Shown one piece after another: positions 17,758 through 26,710 of a stretch of DNA of 64,000 nt (positions are counted from its first letter, which is position 1; each line of letters starts with the position of its first letter). The notes under the pieces are model-generated. The model had not been told where the DNA came from. It did no database searches and saw nothing but the letters and a program-made list of their open reading frames with translations. This DNA comes from Bacteroidota bacterium (GTDB lineage Bacteria > Bacteroidota > Bacteroidia > JAHEXY01), in the NCBI GenBank assembly GCA_023251875.1, contig JAHEXY010000001.1, positions 620,001-684,000 on the forward strand, written 5' to 3'. The translations under genes and the position numbers were made by a program.

Positions 17758-18540
17758 ATGCTAAAAATTTTCAAATATAGTTTTTACGATCTTTTAAGAA
17801 GCCGATGGCTACTCATGTATTTTTTATTTTTTCTTGCTACCACTTTTGCTTTGCTTTATTTGTCGAGTGATATTTCAAAAGGCATTGTAAGTTTAATGAA
17901 TATCATTATAGCCATTATTCCTGTTATCAGTATCATTTTTGGAGTAATGTATTATTATAATTCTCGCGAATTTATCGATTTGTTATTATCGCAACCTATA
18001 AAACGTAAATCTGTTTTTTTAGGTCAGTTTTTAGGATTATCTCTTTCTCTTGCCTTGAGTTTTGTATTGGGAATGATCATTCCATTTGCTGTGTACGGTA
18101 TTTTTACTTCATCTGAAATATGGAATTTTTCATCGCTTTTATTTATTGGCGTAATACTCACCCTTATTTTTGTTTCACTAGCCTATTTAATTTCTATTTT
18201 AAATGACGATAAAATAAAAGGCTTTGGAATAGCCATTCTCGTTTGGATTCTTTTTTCGGTAATATATGATGGCGCCTTACTTTTATTTTTTGTTTCGTTT
18301 AGTGATTACCCACTTCAAAAATTTGCCATTGTATTAACGGTATTAAATCCGGTTGATTTGGCCAGGGTAATGGTTTTATTAAAATTGGATGTGTCAGCAT
18401 TAATGGGTTATACAGGCGCTGTATTTAATCAATTTTTTGGTACTACATGGGGAATGTTCATTTCTTCATTCTCACTTTTATTATGGATTTTTATTCCCCT
18501 CTTTTCTTTTTTGAGAATTATAAAGAAAAAAGATTTTTAA
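17758..18540 (+). CDS. nosY: NosY, membrane permease for NosZ maturation
   Basis: The 260-residue protein has six hydrophobic segments and the ABC-2 permease pattern (RSRWLLMYFLFF near the start, FIDLLLSQPIKRKSVFLGQ in the middle). It is the membrane partner of NosF/NosD. I use the ATG at 17758; a longer frame from 17680 only adds repeat-derived residues. It is the last nos gene; the flavoenzyme operon begins shortly after. Confidence 0.92.
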   Translation: MLKIFKYSFYDLLRSRWLLMYFLFFLATTFALLYLSSDISKGIVSLMNIIIAIIPVISIIFGVMYYYNSREFIDLLLSQPIKRKSVFLGQFLGLSLSLALSFVLGMIIPFAVYGIFTSSEIWNFSSLLFIGVILTLIFVSLAYLISILNDDKIKGFGIAILVWILFSVIYDGALLLFFVSFSDYPLQKFAIVLTVLNPVDLARVMVLLKLDVSALMGYTGAVFNQFFGTTWGMFISSFSLLLWIFIPLFSFLRIIKKKDF

Positions 18541-18553
18541 TCTTTAAAATTTA

Positions 18554-18567
18554 TTGACGCTCATCAT
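18554..18567. promoter_or_regulatory. FNR-like operator TTGAC-GCTC-ATCAT (imperfect)
   Basis: One half is TGAC and the other ATCA, so the palindrome has one mismatch. Its centre is about 55 bases upstream of the ATG at 18616, the same spacing as the site at 25021, which suggests the flavoenzyme operon has its own anaerobic promoter. Confidence 0.4.
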
Positions 18568-18615
18568 ACTTTTACTAAAATATTGGGTTTAACTTCCTTG
18601 ATTAGTAATTTTTTT

Positions 18616-20010
18616 ATGCCTGATTATAATAAATATTCTTTCGTTGTTAAACTGTGGGCAGCAGTATTTTTGTTTGTAGGTATCTTATTTCTTCTTACTC
18701 CAAACATCCTTGAAGTTTTATTAAATAACATAGCTGTATTACTAGGTTTGAATGGCAATATTTCTTTTCAAATAAATAATATTTGGTATGTTCTTTCTTT
18801 GTCTTTAATGGTTACGCTTACCATTGTTGCAGCCTTGAGTGCCGAATATCCACAACATAAATTTCTTTTCAATGCACTTGTTATTGCAAAAATTACAAGT
18901 GTAATAGGATTTGTTTTTTTTGCATATAGCTATGGAGGCGCATGGTTAATTTGTTCCTTTGCAGATTTTATAGTAGCACTATCGTTGTGTGTGGTATATC
19001 CAAAAGAAAAAAAATCTGTTTTTTTATCTGGTTTTGCAAGACAAAAATTCCCCCCCAATCCTTTTTATGAAATATGGTTTGGTAAAATTGATCTTGAACC
19101 CGACAAAGCATTTTGGTTTAGATATACCATATTAAATGGAAAAGTTAAAGAAGCCAGTACTTGGGCAATTTTATTTAACAATAAAGAATTACAAACAGGT
19201 AAAGAAACATACCCATTAGAAACATTGAGTAGTGCCAATGAAAATATTTTGCCCGATGAAACCAACATCAATCGTTTTAGACATGCTTCAGAGGTTTTTC
19301 ATCTTGGCAAACAACATTTAGATGAGTCAAATGCCATTGGCTATGCGGGTAATATTGCATGGGATTTAAAATTTAAAGATAGCCAACACCGATTTGAGCA
19401 CGTTCCTCCATTAGTTAAGTTTTCGAGACTTGCTAAAAGCATATACAATGCCTGTTTTTTAGATCTAAAATTTTCAGGAGGCATTACAACAGAAAAAGAA
19501 AAAATAATATTTGAAAATAAACCCGGAATGATAGGCCATATTTATGGCAAAAAAAGTGCACATGCATGGGCATGGGCGCATTGTAATAATTTCGACCATG
19601 TAAAAGATGTTATTTTTGAAGGCTTGTCGGCTAAAATTGAAATAGCAGGCAAAGTTACACCGCCACTTACCTCTTTTATTCTCATTAGAAACAATGAAAG
19701 AATAACTTTTTCTTCTACGCTCCACTTGTTTAAAAATAAATCAGATTTTACAGATGGCAAATGGGAATTTGAAGCAAAAAATAAAACGTATACACTAATA
19801 GGCACTGCAATTGCCGCAGGTAAAATAGCCCTAGTTGAATACACAGATACCGATGGGTCAAATTTATGGTGTAACAATAGTAAAGTAGCTGGTTTAAAAT
19901 TATCCTTAAAAAATAATAGTACCGGAAAACAAGAAATATTTGAATCGAAAAATACAACAGCATTTGAAACTGTAAATCGCCTTAAGCCCCCAAAGGCAAT
20001 AGATCTTTAA
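18616..20010 (+). CDS. Membrane protein with C-terminal beta-rich domain, tentatively tocopherol-cyclase/CrtC-like
   Basis: The first 130 residues contain four hydrophobic helices. The rest (about 145-464) is a soluble beta-rich domain with many Trp/Phe residues and motifs such as FWFRYTILNG, IAWDLKF, GMIGHIYGKKSAHAWAWAHC and TDGSNLWC. This pattern recalls the tocopherol cyclase/hydroxyneurosporene synthase fold, but I am not certain. It is the first gene of a tight run of flavoenzyme genes, with the next gene three bases downstream. I chose the ATG at 18616; a TTG at 18583 would add 11 residues. Function is unknown. Confidence 0.6.
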   Translation: MPDYNKYSFVVKLWAAVFLFVGILFLLTPNILEVLLNNIAVLLGLNGNISFQINNIWYVLSLSLMVTLTIVAALSAEYPQHKFLFNALVIAKITSVIGFVFFAYSYGGAWLICSFADFIVALSLCVVYPKEKKSVFLSGFARQKFPPNPFYEIWFGKIDLEPDKAFWFRYTILNGKVKEASTWAILFNNKELQTGKETYPLETLSSANENILPDETNINRFRHASEVFHLGKQHLDESNAIGYAGNIAWDLKFKDSQHRFEHVPPLVKFSRLAKSIYNACFLDLKFSGGITTEKEKIIFENKPGMIGHIYGKKSAHAWAWAHCNNFDHVKDVIFEGLSAKIEIAGKVTPPLTSFILIRNNERITFSSTLHLFKNKSDFTDGKWEFEAKNKTYTLIGTAIAAGKIALVEYTDTDGSNLWCNNSKVAGLKLSLKNNSTGKQEIFESKNTTAFETVNRLKPPKAIDL

Positions 20011-20013
20011 TTT

Positions 20014-21834
20014 ATGGGCTATAAACTTGGTGAGCGATGGTTAATGTATTCGGGTGTTTCTCAGCCTGAACTCAGTAAAAAATATGCTGCAGCGATAGCT
20101 CGTGCAAAAAGATATCCCTTTCCGCATAAAATTTTATTTTTTATTTTATTAAAATTTGCAAATTATTTTGGTGCATTAATTCTTATAAATAAAATACAAT
20201 TTACATCATCATTAAATAACAATGATTTTGAAATATTTGTAGTTAAGTTAAAAGAACATCCATATCCATATTTAAGAATTGCTGGATTATTGCTATGGCA
20301 ACCTTTTATTGAGGTGGTAAAAAATGATGTTGCAATTGAAAAAGATGTAATAAGTATCCATCCTTTATTAAATCAAATTAATAAGCCATCATCAAATAAA
20401 TTATATGAAGAAGCAGATTTTGTAATTATTGGTTCGGGTGCAGGTGGCGCTCCGGTTGCGTACGAGTTAAGCAAGAAAGGCCTGAAAGTAATCATTGTTG
20501 AAAAAGGTGATATTGTACTTCCGGGAACTACTTCCGAAATTCTTGAAAAACATTATATAGGTCAAGCATTAACAGTTTCTACAACCGGTTCTACTGTATT
20601 GGTAATGGCAGGTTCTGCAGCCGGTGGAACAACTCCAATTAATTCTGGTACTTGTTTAAAACCGCTTCAACATTGTTTACATAATTGGGATAAAGAATTA
20701 AATACTTCGTTTTCAAAAGGAGAATTAGATGTTTATTTAAATAAAGTAGAACAACACTTACACATTTGTAAACCGCATGAAAGCTTACTTAGCAGATCTG
20801 CTATTTTATTTGAAAAAGGTTTAGAAAAATTAAAGAGGCCCGGTGCTTTTATTTTACCGCGCAATGCGGAAAATTGTATTGGTAGCGGGCGATGTTGTTT
20901 TGGATGTCCTGTTATGGCTAAGCAAAGTACAGATATTGCATATTTGCCCAAAGCAATTCAACATGGAGCGCAACTTTGGCTCAATACAGAAGCTGTGCAA
21001 ATAAAAGAAAGTGTTGATGCTGTAATAATAAAAACAAAATCGAAAACCCAAAACAAATTAATTAAAGCGAAACATTTAATTATATCAGCAGGCGCTATAT
21101 TAACTCCCGGCCTTATTGTAAAAAATCATTTAGGCGCAAATAGAAATAAAGTGGGTAAGCATTTAAAAATTCATCCTGCCAGTAAAGTGTTTGCATATTT
21201 CCCTGATTATGATTTAAGCGGTACTGGAATTCCACAATGTATAGGTTACCATCCTCCGGAAATTCCACGTGTTACTTTAGAAGCTATCCATACTCCTGAA
21301 AGTATTATTGGGCCAATTATTTCTGCAGCAGGCAAAAAATTTAATTGGTGGATGAATAATGCTTCGCATCTAGCCAGTTTCGGATTAATGATTCAAGATA
21401 GAGGACAGGGAAGCGTAAAAGAATTTCTTGATTTACCTTGGATAAAATATACACTTCATAAAGACGATACTACAGACTTTGTAAAAGGATTGAAAATTAT
21501 TGCCGAAGCATTTTTTGCAGCAGGAGCACAAAAAGTTTTAATGCCTTTTGTAGGCCATCATCAAAAAGAATATGCTAGTGCAGAAGAATTAAATAATATT
21601 ATTCCTGAAAAAATAAAACCTACAGATTTAATCATAAGTGGCTTTCATCCTCAAGGCACTGCAGGCATGGGTCGTGTAGTAGATACTAATCTTAAATTGA
21701 TTGGCTCTAATAAAATTTATGTGTGCGATGCATCTGTATTGCCTGATTCTCCCGGAGTAAATCCTCAACTTACTATTATGGCTTTATCACTGAGGCTGGC
21801 TGATCATTTAATAAATACAATTAATAAAAATTGA
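20014..21834 (+). CDS. GMC-family FAD oxidoreductase with N-terminal extension (fatty-alcohol-oxidase-like)
   Basis: The 606-residue protein has an N-terminal helical extension of about 130 residues resembling the part preceding the catalytic domain in long-chain alcohol oxidases, then the FAD-binding motif VIIGSGAGGAPVAYEL, a cysteine-rich insertion CIGSGRCCFGCPVMAK (about 288-303), and the C-terminal GMC signature (GFHPQGTAGMG, VNPQLTIMALSLRLADHL). GMC enzymes oxidise alcohols or sugars using FAD. The substrate is unknown; long-chain alcohols or sterol-like lipids are plausible from context. It is coupled to the next gene (TGA directly followed by ATG). Confidence 0.85.
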   Translation: MGYKLGERWLMYSGVSQPELSKKYAAAIARAKRYPFPHKILFFILLKFANYFGALILINKIQFTSSLNNNDFEIFVVKLKEHPYPYLRIAGLLLWQPFIEVVKNDVAIEKDVISIHPLLNQINKPSSNKLYEEADFVIIGSGAGGAPVAYELSKKGLKVIIVEKGDIVLPGTTSEILEKHYIGQALTVSTTGSTVLVMAGSAAGGTTPINSGTCLKPLQHCLHNWDKELNTSFSKGELDVYLNKVEQHLHICKPHESLLSRSAILFEKGLEKLKRPGAFILPRNAENCIGSGRCCFGCPVMAKQSTDIAYLPKAIQHGAQLWLNTEAVQIKESVDAVIIKTKSKTQNKLIKAKHLIISAGAILTPGLIVKNHLGANRNKVGKHLKIHPASKVFAYFPDYDLSGTGIPQCIGYHPPEIPRVTLEAIHTPESIIGPIISAAGKKFNWWMNNASHLASFGLMIQDRGQGSVKEFLDLPWIKYTLHKDDTTDFVKGLKIIAEAFFAAGAQKVLMPFVGHHQKEYASAEELNNIIPEKIKPTDLIISGFHPQGTAGMGRVVDTNLKLIGSNKIYVCDASVLPDSPGVNPQLTIMALSLRLADHLINTINKN

Positions 21835-23469
21835 ATGGAGTTTAATTCAACCAATAATTATAATAATAAAATTCTTGAAACCTTTCCTCAAATAGGTTGG
21901 ATCAATCATGCTTCTCCAATTACCGAACTATCTTTACTTTCAAATAAATTAAACAGCAAATGGATAGGATGTAAAAGAGATGATCTAATTCGTTCTTTAC
22001 ATGGTGGAACGAAAGTTAGAAAACTTGATTTTATTTTAGCTAATAATTTATTTACACAATCAAACAACTGGACTTCAGTTGGCGCAATTGGTTCAGGGCA
22101 TCTTGCAACTTGTGCAGTAGCTGCTCATTCTCTTAATAAAAATTTTTCTCCACATATTTTTTGGAAGCCGGTTTCTGAAGGTGTTATTACCAATCTTTCT
22201 TATACTGCTGCTCATTCAAAAAAAATTTATTACTACAATTCAAGAACGCGCCTCGTTGTTTTAAAACCTGGCATTTTTTTTACAGATATTTTAAATGATT
22301 GTGCTATTATTCAACCCGGGGCTTCTTGTTCTTACGGAATGTTAGGTATTATCAATGCAGCTTTTGAACTCGCTCAGCAAATTCAATCTGGCGAAAGTGT
22401 TTTTCCCGCTCGCATTTATGTTCCTTTAGGAACAGGTGGTTTAGCCGCAGGCTTATCTGTTGGTTTGGCAATGGCCGGTATAAAAACTGAAATACATGCC
22501 GTTGCTGTAGTTGAAAAAATGTTATCTAGCCAATGGCGACTCAATAGCTTAAAAAGTGCTTTACAAAATATGCTCATTAAAAATAAAGTAATTTCAAAAG
22601 CAATTCAGCCGCTACCTGTTTATATTAATTATAAATTTATTGGTAAGGGCTATGCACATGTAACCCATGAATCTCTTTCTGCTGTTCATTTATTTAAAGA
22701 AGAAGATGTTTTTCTTGAACCCGTTTATTCAGGTAAAGCAGCTGCAGCCATGTTACATGATATTAAAAATGGTTATAAAGAACCTACATTGTTCTGGGTG
22801 AGTGTTCGAAAACCATTGCCCATTCTATCTGAAGAATTATGGAAAGATAAATTACCTTATGCATTAAAAAAACAATTAGAAAGAGAGTCAATAATTACCA
22901 ATGGAATTTCGAGAAGAAATTTACTCTTTGCATTATTAGGAACAGGAATTGTTGCATCCGGAATAATTATTAATAGAAGCACAGGATATCCAAATTCTAA
23001 TTGCCATTATAAAATTTTATCAAGCACTGAGGCATACATACTCAAACAGTCATTTACTGTTATTTTGCCTTCTTCAATAATTGAAAATGAAGAATTGCTA
23101 AATAAAATAGTAATGAATATTGATGCCTATTTATATACACTTCCTGAAAATTTACAAGCAGATATTCACATGATGCTTACAGCCATTGAGCAAATTACTT
23201 TTCTTGGTTTTAATCTTAATCGTTTTAGTGATTTGAATAATGAAGCTAAAAATGAATACCTGATAAAATTAAATACAATGGGCGGTTTGTTGAGGCAAGC
23301 TTATAAAGGCCTACGCGATATATGTTTTTTAGGATATTATCAAATGAACCAAAGTTGGCATGAATTACAATACAATGGACCAATTGTGCAAGATGGATTT
23401 AGAGCGCCAGATAATAAATATGGAAATTTAATTGCCAAAGAAAATGCATATCCTAAAAGTAAAATTTAA
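21835..23469 (+). CDS. Fusion: PLP-dependent D-cysteine desulfhydrase/ACC-deaminase-like domain + membrane helix + GMC small-subunit-like domain
   Basis: Residues 1 to about 340 look like the PLP fold-type II family of ACC deaminase and D-cysteine desulfhydrase, with the Schiff-base lysine K60 in HGGTKVRKLDF and the phosphate loop GTGGLAAGL. At 359-382 there is SRRNLLFALLGTGIVASGIII, a Tat-like or anchor helix in the middle of the protein. The remaining 160 residues resemble the gluconate-2-dehydrogenase subunit 3 type small subunit of GMC dehydrogenases (LRQAYKGLRDICFLGYYQ near the end). An N-in, C-out topology would keep the PLP domain in the cytoplasm. The gene abuts both GMC neighbours without gap. 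Confidence 0.72.
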   Translation: MEFNSTNNYNNKILETFPQIGWINHASPITELSLLSNKLNSKWIGCKRDDLIRSLHGGTKVRKLDFILANNLFTQSNNWTSVGAIGSGHLATCAVAAHSLNKNFSPHIFWKPVSEGVITNLSYTAAHSKKIYYYNSRTRLVVLKPGIFFTDILNDCAIIQPGASCSYGMLGIINAAFELAQQIQSGESVFPARIYVPLGTGGLAAGLSVGLAMAGIKTEIHAVAVVEKMLSSQWRLNSLKSALQNMLIKNKVISKAIQPLPVYINYKFIGKGYAHVTHESLSAVHLFKEEDVFLEPVYSGKAAAAMLHDIKNGYKEPTLFWVSVRKPLPILSEELWKDKLPYALKKQLERESIITNGISRRNLLFALLGTGIVASGIIINRSTGYPNSNCHYKILSSTEAYILKQSFTVILPSSIIENEELLNKIVMNIDAYLYTLPENLQADIHMMLTAIEQITFLGFNLNRFSDLNNEAKNEYLIKLNTMGGLLRQAYKGLRDICFLGYYQMNQSWHELQYNGPIVQDGFRAPDNKYGNLIAKENAYPKSKI

Positions 23470-24999
23470 ATGATATTTGACGCTACAACATTTTCTACAC
23501 CATTAAAATTTAAAACCGAGCTCTGTGTTGTAGGTTCCGGTGCAGGTGGATCAATGGTCGCTATGCAAGCTGCAGGAGCCGGCATGAAGGTTTTGGTGCT
23601 TGAAGCCGGATCATTTATTACTCCGGATAAAATGAATCAACGTGAAGAAAAAATGTTTCCCCAACTTTTTTGGGATTCGGGTGGCAGAACTTCTGTAGAT
23701 AGAAAAGTGAAAATTTATCAAGGAAAAGGAATTGGTGGTTCTACTTTGCACAATATTAATTTATGTAAACGCATACCCGAATCAATCTTAAAAAATTGGA
23801 TTAGAACTAACCAACTAGAGCATTTATCACTTGATAGATGGAATGAATTATATCAAAAAGTTGAGCAAATGCTTAGTGTTTCTGTCATTGAAAACAACCT
23901 GCTTAATAAACATAATCAATTATTAAAAAACGGATGTGAGAAATTAGGATGGAAAGGAGGTATGCTAAAACACAATAGAACTGGCTGTCTGCAGAGCGGA
24001 TTTTGTGAACTAGGCTGTTCTTTTGATGCCAAAAATAATGCTTGTAAAATTATTGTACCACAAGCGGTGCAGTCGGGTGCTGAATTTATTACGCATTGCC
24101 AAGTCAGTAAAATAATTCATGAAAATGGAAGAGTAATTGGATTAGAAGGATTTGTTATTGACCCAATAACTTCTAAGCCTATTAATAAAATAGAAGTAGA
24201 AGCTAAGCAGATTTGTTTGTCGGCTTCAGCAACTGCAACTGCTGCAATAATTTTACGATCTGATATTCCATTTCCTGATAATTCAGTTGGAAAAACATTA
24301 CACCTTCATCCCGGTATTGCATTAGCAGGCGATTTTGAAGAAAATATTTCTGCATGGAAAGGTATCCCTCAATCGTATGAATGTACAGAGTTTTTAGATT
24401 TTGATAATTCGTTGCCTAATTCTGATAAAGCTTCCAGAATATGGATCATCACTGCTTTTGCCCATCCAATGGGTGCTGCAACAACGCTGCCGGGTCATGG
24501 CAATAAGCACTATGAATTAATGAAGCGCTATCCTAATCTTGCTGTTTTTTCAGCTATGCTGCACGATGAGAGTAAAGGAGAAATTAATCCAACCGGTGAT
24601 TTAAATTTCAGTATAGATTATAACTTAAATAAAAAAGATAAAACTGAATTAAGAAATGGATTAATCACATGTGCAAATTTAATGTTTGCAGCCGGAGCAA
24701 AAAAAATAATAGTTCCTTCAAATCCAATAGTTGAAATAGAAAATGAAAATGACATTTTAAAATATTTACAAATCGATTTTGACAATTTAAATATTGATAT
24801 AACTGCTGTTCATCCTATGGGTTCTATTCCGATGGGAGATGACACAAAAAAATTTGCAGTTGCTTCAAATGGAAAATATTTACATCTTGATGGTTTATGG
24901 ATTGCAGATGGTTCGCTGTTTCCAACTTCTATTGGTGTTCCGCCTCAGCTTTCGATATATTCAATGGGTTTGCATGTAGGTGAACATATAGTTGCCTAG
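23470..24999 (+). CDS. GMC-family FAD oxidoreductase
   Basis: The 509-residue flavoenzyme has the FAD motif CVVGSGAGGSMVAMQAA at residues 18-34, the second GMC signature GKGIGGSTLHNINLC, a cysteine-rich insertion CLQSGFCELGCSFDAKN (about 172-188), and the C-terminal VHPMGSIPMG and VPPQLSIYSMG segments. It is probably the catalytic partner of the small-subunit domain encoded directly upstream (stop and start adjacent). The substrate cannot be read from sequence. Confidence 0.85.
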   Translation: MIFDATTFSTPLKFKTELCVVGSGAGGSMVAMQAAGAGMKVLVLEAGSFITPDKMNQREEKMFPQLFWDSGGRTSVDRKVKIYQGKGIGGSTLHNINLCKRIPESILKNWIRTNQLEHLSLDRWNELYQKVEQMLSVSVIENNLLNKHNQLLKNGCEKLGWKGGMLKHNRTGCLQSGFCELGCSFDAKNNACKIIVPQAVQSGAEFITHCQVSKIIHENGRVIGLEGFVIDPITSKPINKIEVEAKQICLSASATATAAIILRSDIPFPDNSVGKTLHLHPGIALAGDFEENISAWKGIPQSYECTEFLDFDNSLPNSDKASRIWIITAFAHPMGAATTLPGHGNKHYELMKRYPNLAVFSAMLHDESKGEINPTGDLNFSIDYNLNKKDKTELRNGLITCANLMFAAGAKKIIVPSNPIVEIENENDILKYLQIDFDNLNIDITAVHPMGSIPMGDDTKKFAVASNGKYLHLDGLWIADGSLFPTSIGVPPQLSIYSMGLHVGEHIVA

Positions 25000-25020
25000 C
25001 TTTTCTATTCTTTATTTTTA

Positions 25021-25034
25021 ATGACACCCATCAT
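25021..25034. promoter_or_regulatory. FNR-like operator ATGAC-ACCC-ATCAT (imperfect)
   Basis: The half-sites are TGAC and ATCA, one mismatch from a palindrome. It sits in the only sizeable gap of the flavoenzyme operon, centred about 54 bases upstream of the gene at 25082, so it could drive an internal promoter. Confidence 0.4.
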
Positions 25035-25081
25035 ATTTTATTCTCTCTAAAAATTGCAATTTGATCTTCAAAAATTTGTGA

Positions 25082-26710
25082 ATGAATAAAATATACGATT
25101 ATCTGGTAATAGGATCTGGTTTTGGAGGTTCTGTATCGGCCATGCGATTGGCAGAGAAAGGCTATTCTGTAAAAGTAATTGAGAAAGGAAAAAAATATGA
25201 AAACACAGATTTTCCTTCTTCCAACAAAAAAATTTCAAAATACTTCTGGTTTCCTAAATTAAAATGTTTTGGATTTTTAAACCTTTCTTTTTTTAAGCAA
25301 GCATTTATTTTGAGCGGTGTTGGTGTTGGTGGCGGAAGCCTTGTGTATGCTAATACGCATCTTATTCCTAAAGATGCTTATTTTAAAAATGCTGCTTGGG
25401 CAAAATTTAAAGATTGGAAAAAAATACTTTTGCCATTTTATGATAAAGCCCGTTTTATGTTAGGCACAACTCATAATAAAGTTTATGGGCCTGCAGATGA
25501 TATATTAAGGGAAGTAGCTAAAGATATGGGTCGCGAAAAGTATATGGAAGGCGTAGATGTGGGCATCTATTTTGGTGATGAAGATAAAAAAGTTGATCCC
25601 TATTTTAATGGATTGGGTCCTTTAAGAAATGGTTGTAAAAATTGTGGGGGTTGTATGGTGGGCTGTAAGTACAATGCCAAAAATACGTTGGATAAAAATT
25701 ATTTATTTTTTGCTCAAAAATATGGAGCCGAAATTGAAGCCGAACAACAAGTAGAGAGAATTGATTTTGATTCAAGTTCAAAATTATATTATATACAAAC
25801 CTATTCAAGCAATTCATTAATTATAAAAAAAAGAAAAACATATATTTCAAGAGGCCTTATTATTTCTGGTGGTGTTTTGGGTACTTTAGAATTATTGTTT
25901 AAACAAAAATATCAGTATAAAACACTGCCTAATCTATCAGATCGTTTGGGAGATAATTTACGTACCAATTCAGAAATGTTGTGTGCGGTAACATCAAATC
26001 AAAAATTAAATCATGGTATTGCTATTTCTTCCGGTTTTAGTCCTGATGATAATACCCATGTCGAAATTGTAAAATATCCTGACGGTTCAGGATTAATGAA
26101 AGTATTTGCAACTATTGCAGCAAGGCCATCTAAAACATTTCATAGATCTTTGGTGTTGTTAAAAAATATTATTCAAAAACCTGGCAATGTTTTAAAACTC
26201 TTGTTTACTAAAGATTGGGCTAAGCATACTATTATATTTTTGGTAATGCAAAATATTGATAATGCTATGAAAATGCGTTTTAAAAATGGTTTGTTTAAGC
26301 GATTGGTGATTGAAAACGACCAATCCAATAAGGTTCCTTCTTTTATTGAAGTAGGGCAGCAGGTTATGGAAAGGTATTCTCAAAAAGTAAATGGGATAGC
26401 TCAAAATGCTGTTACAGAAATTTTATTCGATATAGCTTCAACAGCTCATATATTAGGGGGAGCTCCAATGGGATCAACTATAGACGAAGGTTTAATAAAC
26501 GATAAGTTTGAAGTGTTTGGTTACCCCAATATGTATGTACTTGATGGTTCTATGGTGCAAGGTAATTTAGGTGTTAATCCAAGCCTTACTATTACTGCAT
26601 TGAGTGAATATGCAATGTCTCTAATACATGAAAAAAAAGGAAATACCAACCAATATTTAGATGAACAATTAAAACAAAGTATTGAAAATGCAGCATCATT
26701 ATACAAATGA
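25082..26710 (+). CDS. GMC-family oxidoreductase, cholesterol-oxidase-like
   Basis: The 542-residue protein starts with the FAD motif YLVIGSGFGGSVSAMRL, has the GVGVGGGSLVYANTHL signature, a cysteine-rich insertion CKNCGGCMVGCKYNAKNT (about 184-201), and the C-terminal AHILGGAPMG and VNPSLTITALSEYAM motifs. This is the pattern of the cholesterol-oxidase-like branch of GMC enzymes, many of which act on lipids other than sterols. It overlaps the next gene by 23 bases. The third GMC enzyme in this operon. Confidence 0.85.
   Translation: MNKIYDYLVIGSGFGGSVSAMRLAEKGYSVKVIEKGKKYENTDFPSSNKKISKYFWFPKLKCFGFLNLSFFKQAFILSGVGVGGGSLVYANTHLIPKDAYFKNAAWAKFKDWKKILLPFYDKARFMLGTTHNKVYGPADDILREVAKDMGREKYMEGVDVGIYFGDEDKKVDPYFNGLGPLRNGCKNCGGCMVGCKYNAKNTLDKNYLFFAQKYGAEIEAEQQVERIDFDSSSKLYYIQTYSSNSLIIKKRKTYISRGLIISGGVLGTLELLFKQKYQYKTLPNLSDRLGDNLRTNSEMLCAVTSNQKLNHGIAISSGFSPDDNTHVEIVKYPDGSGLMKVFATIAARPSKTFHRSLVLLKNIIQKPGNVLKLLFTKDWAKHTIIFLVMQNIDNAMKMRFKNGLFKRLVIENDQSNKVPSFIEVGQQVMERYSQKVNGIAQNAVTEILFDIASTAHILGGAPMGSTIDEGLINDKFEVFGYPNMYVLDGSMVQGNLGVNPSLTITALSEYAMSLIHEKKGNTNQYLDEQLKQSIENAASLYK

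Noticed and set aside
19474-19963. Three minus-strand frames inside the first flavoenzyme-operon gene
   Set aside because: They overlap each other and a well-supported plus-strand gene and show no recognisable motif.
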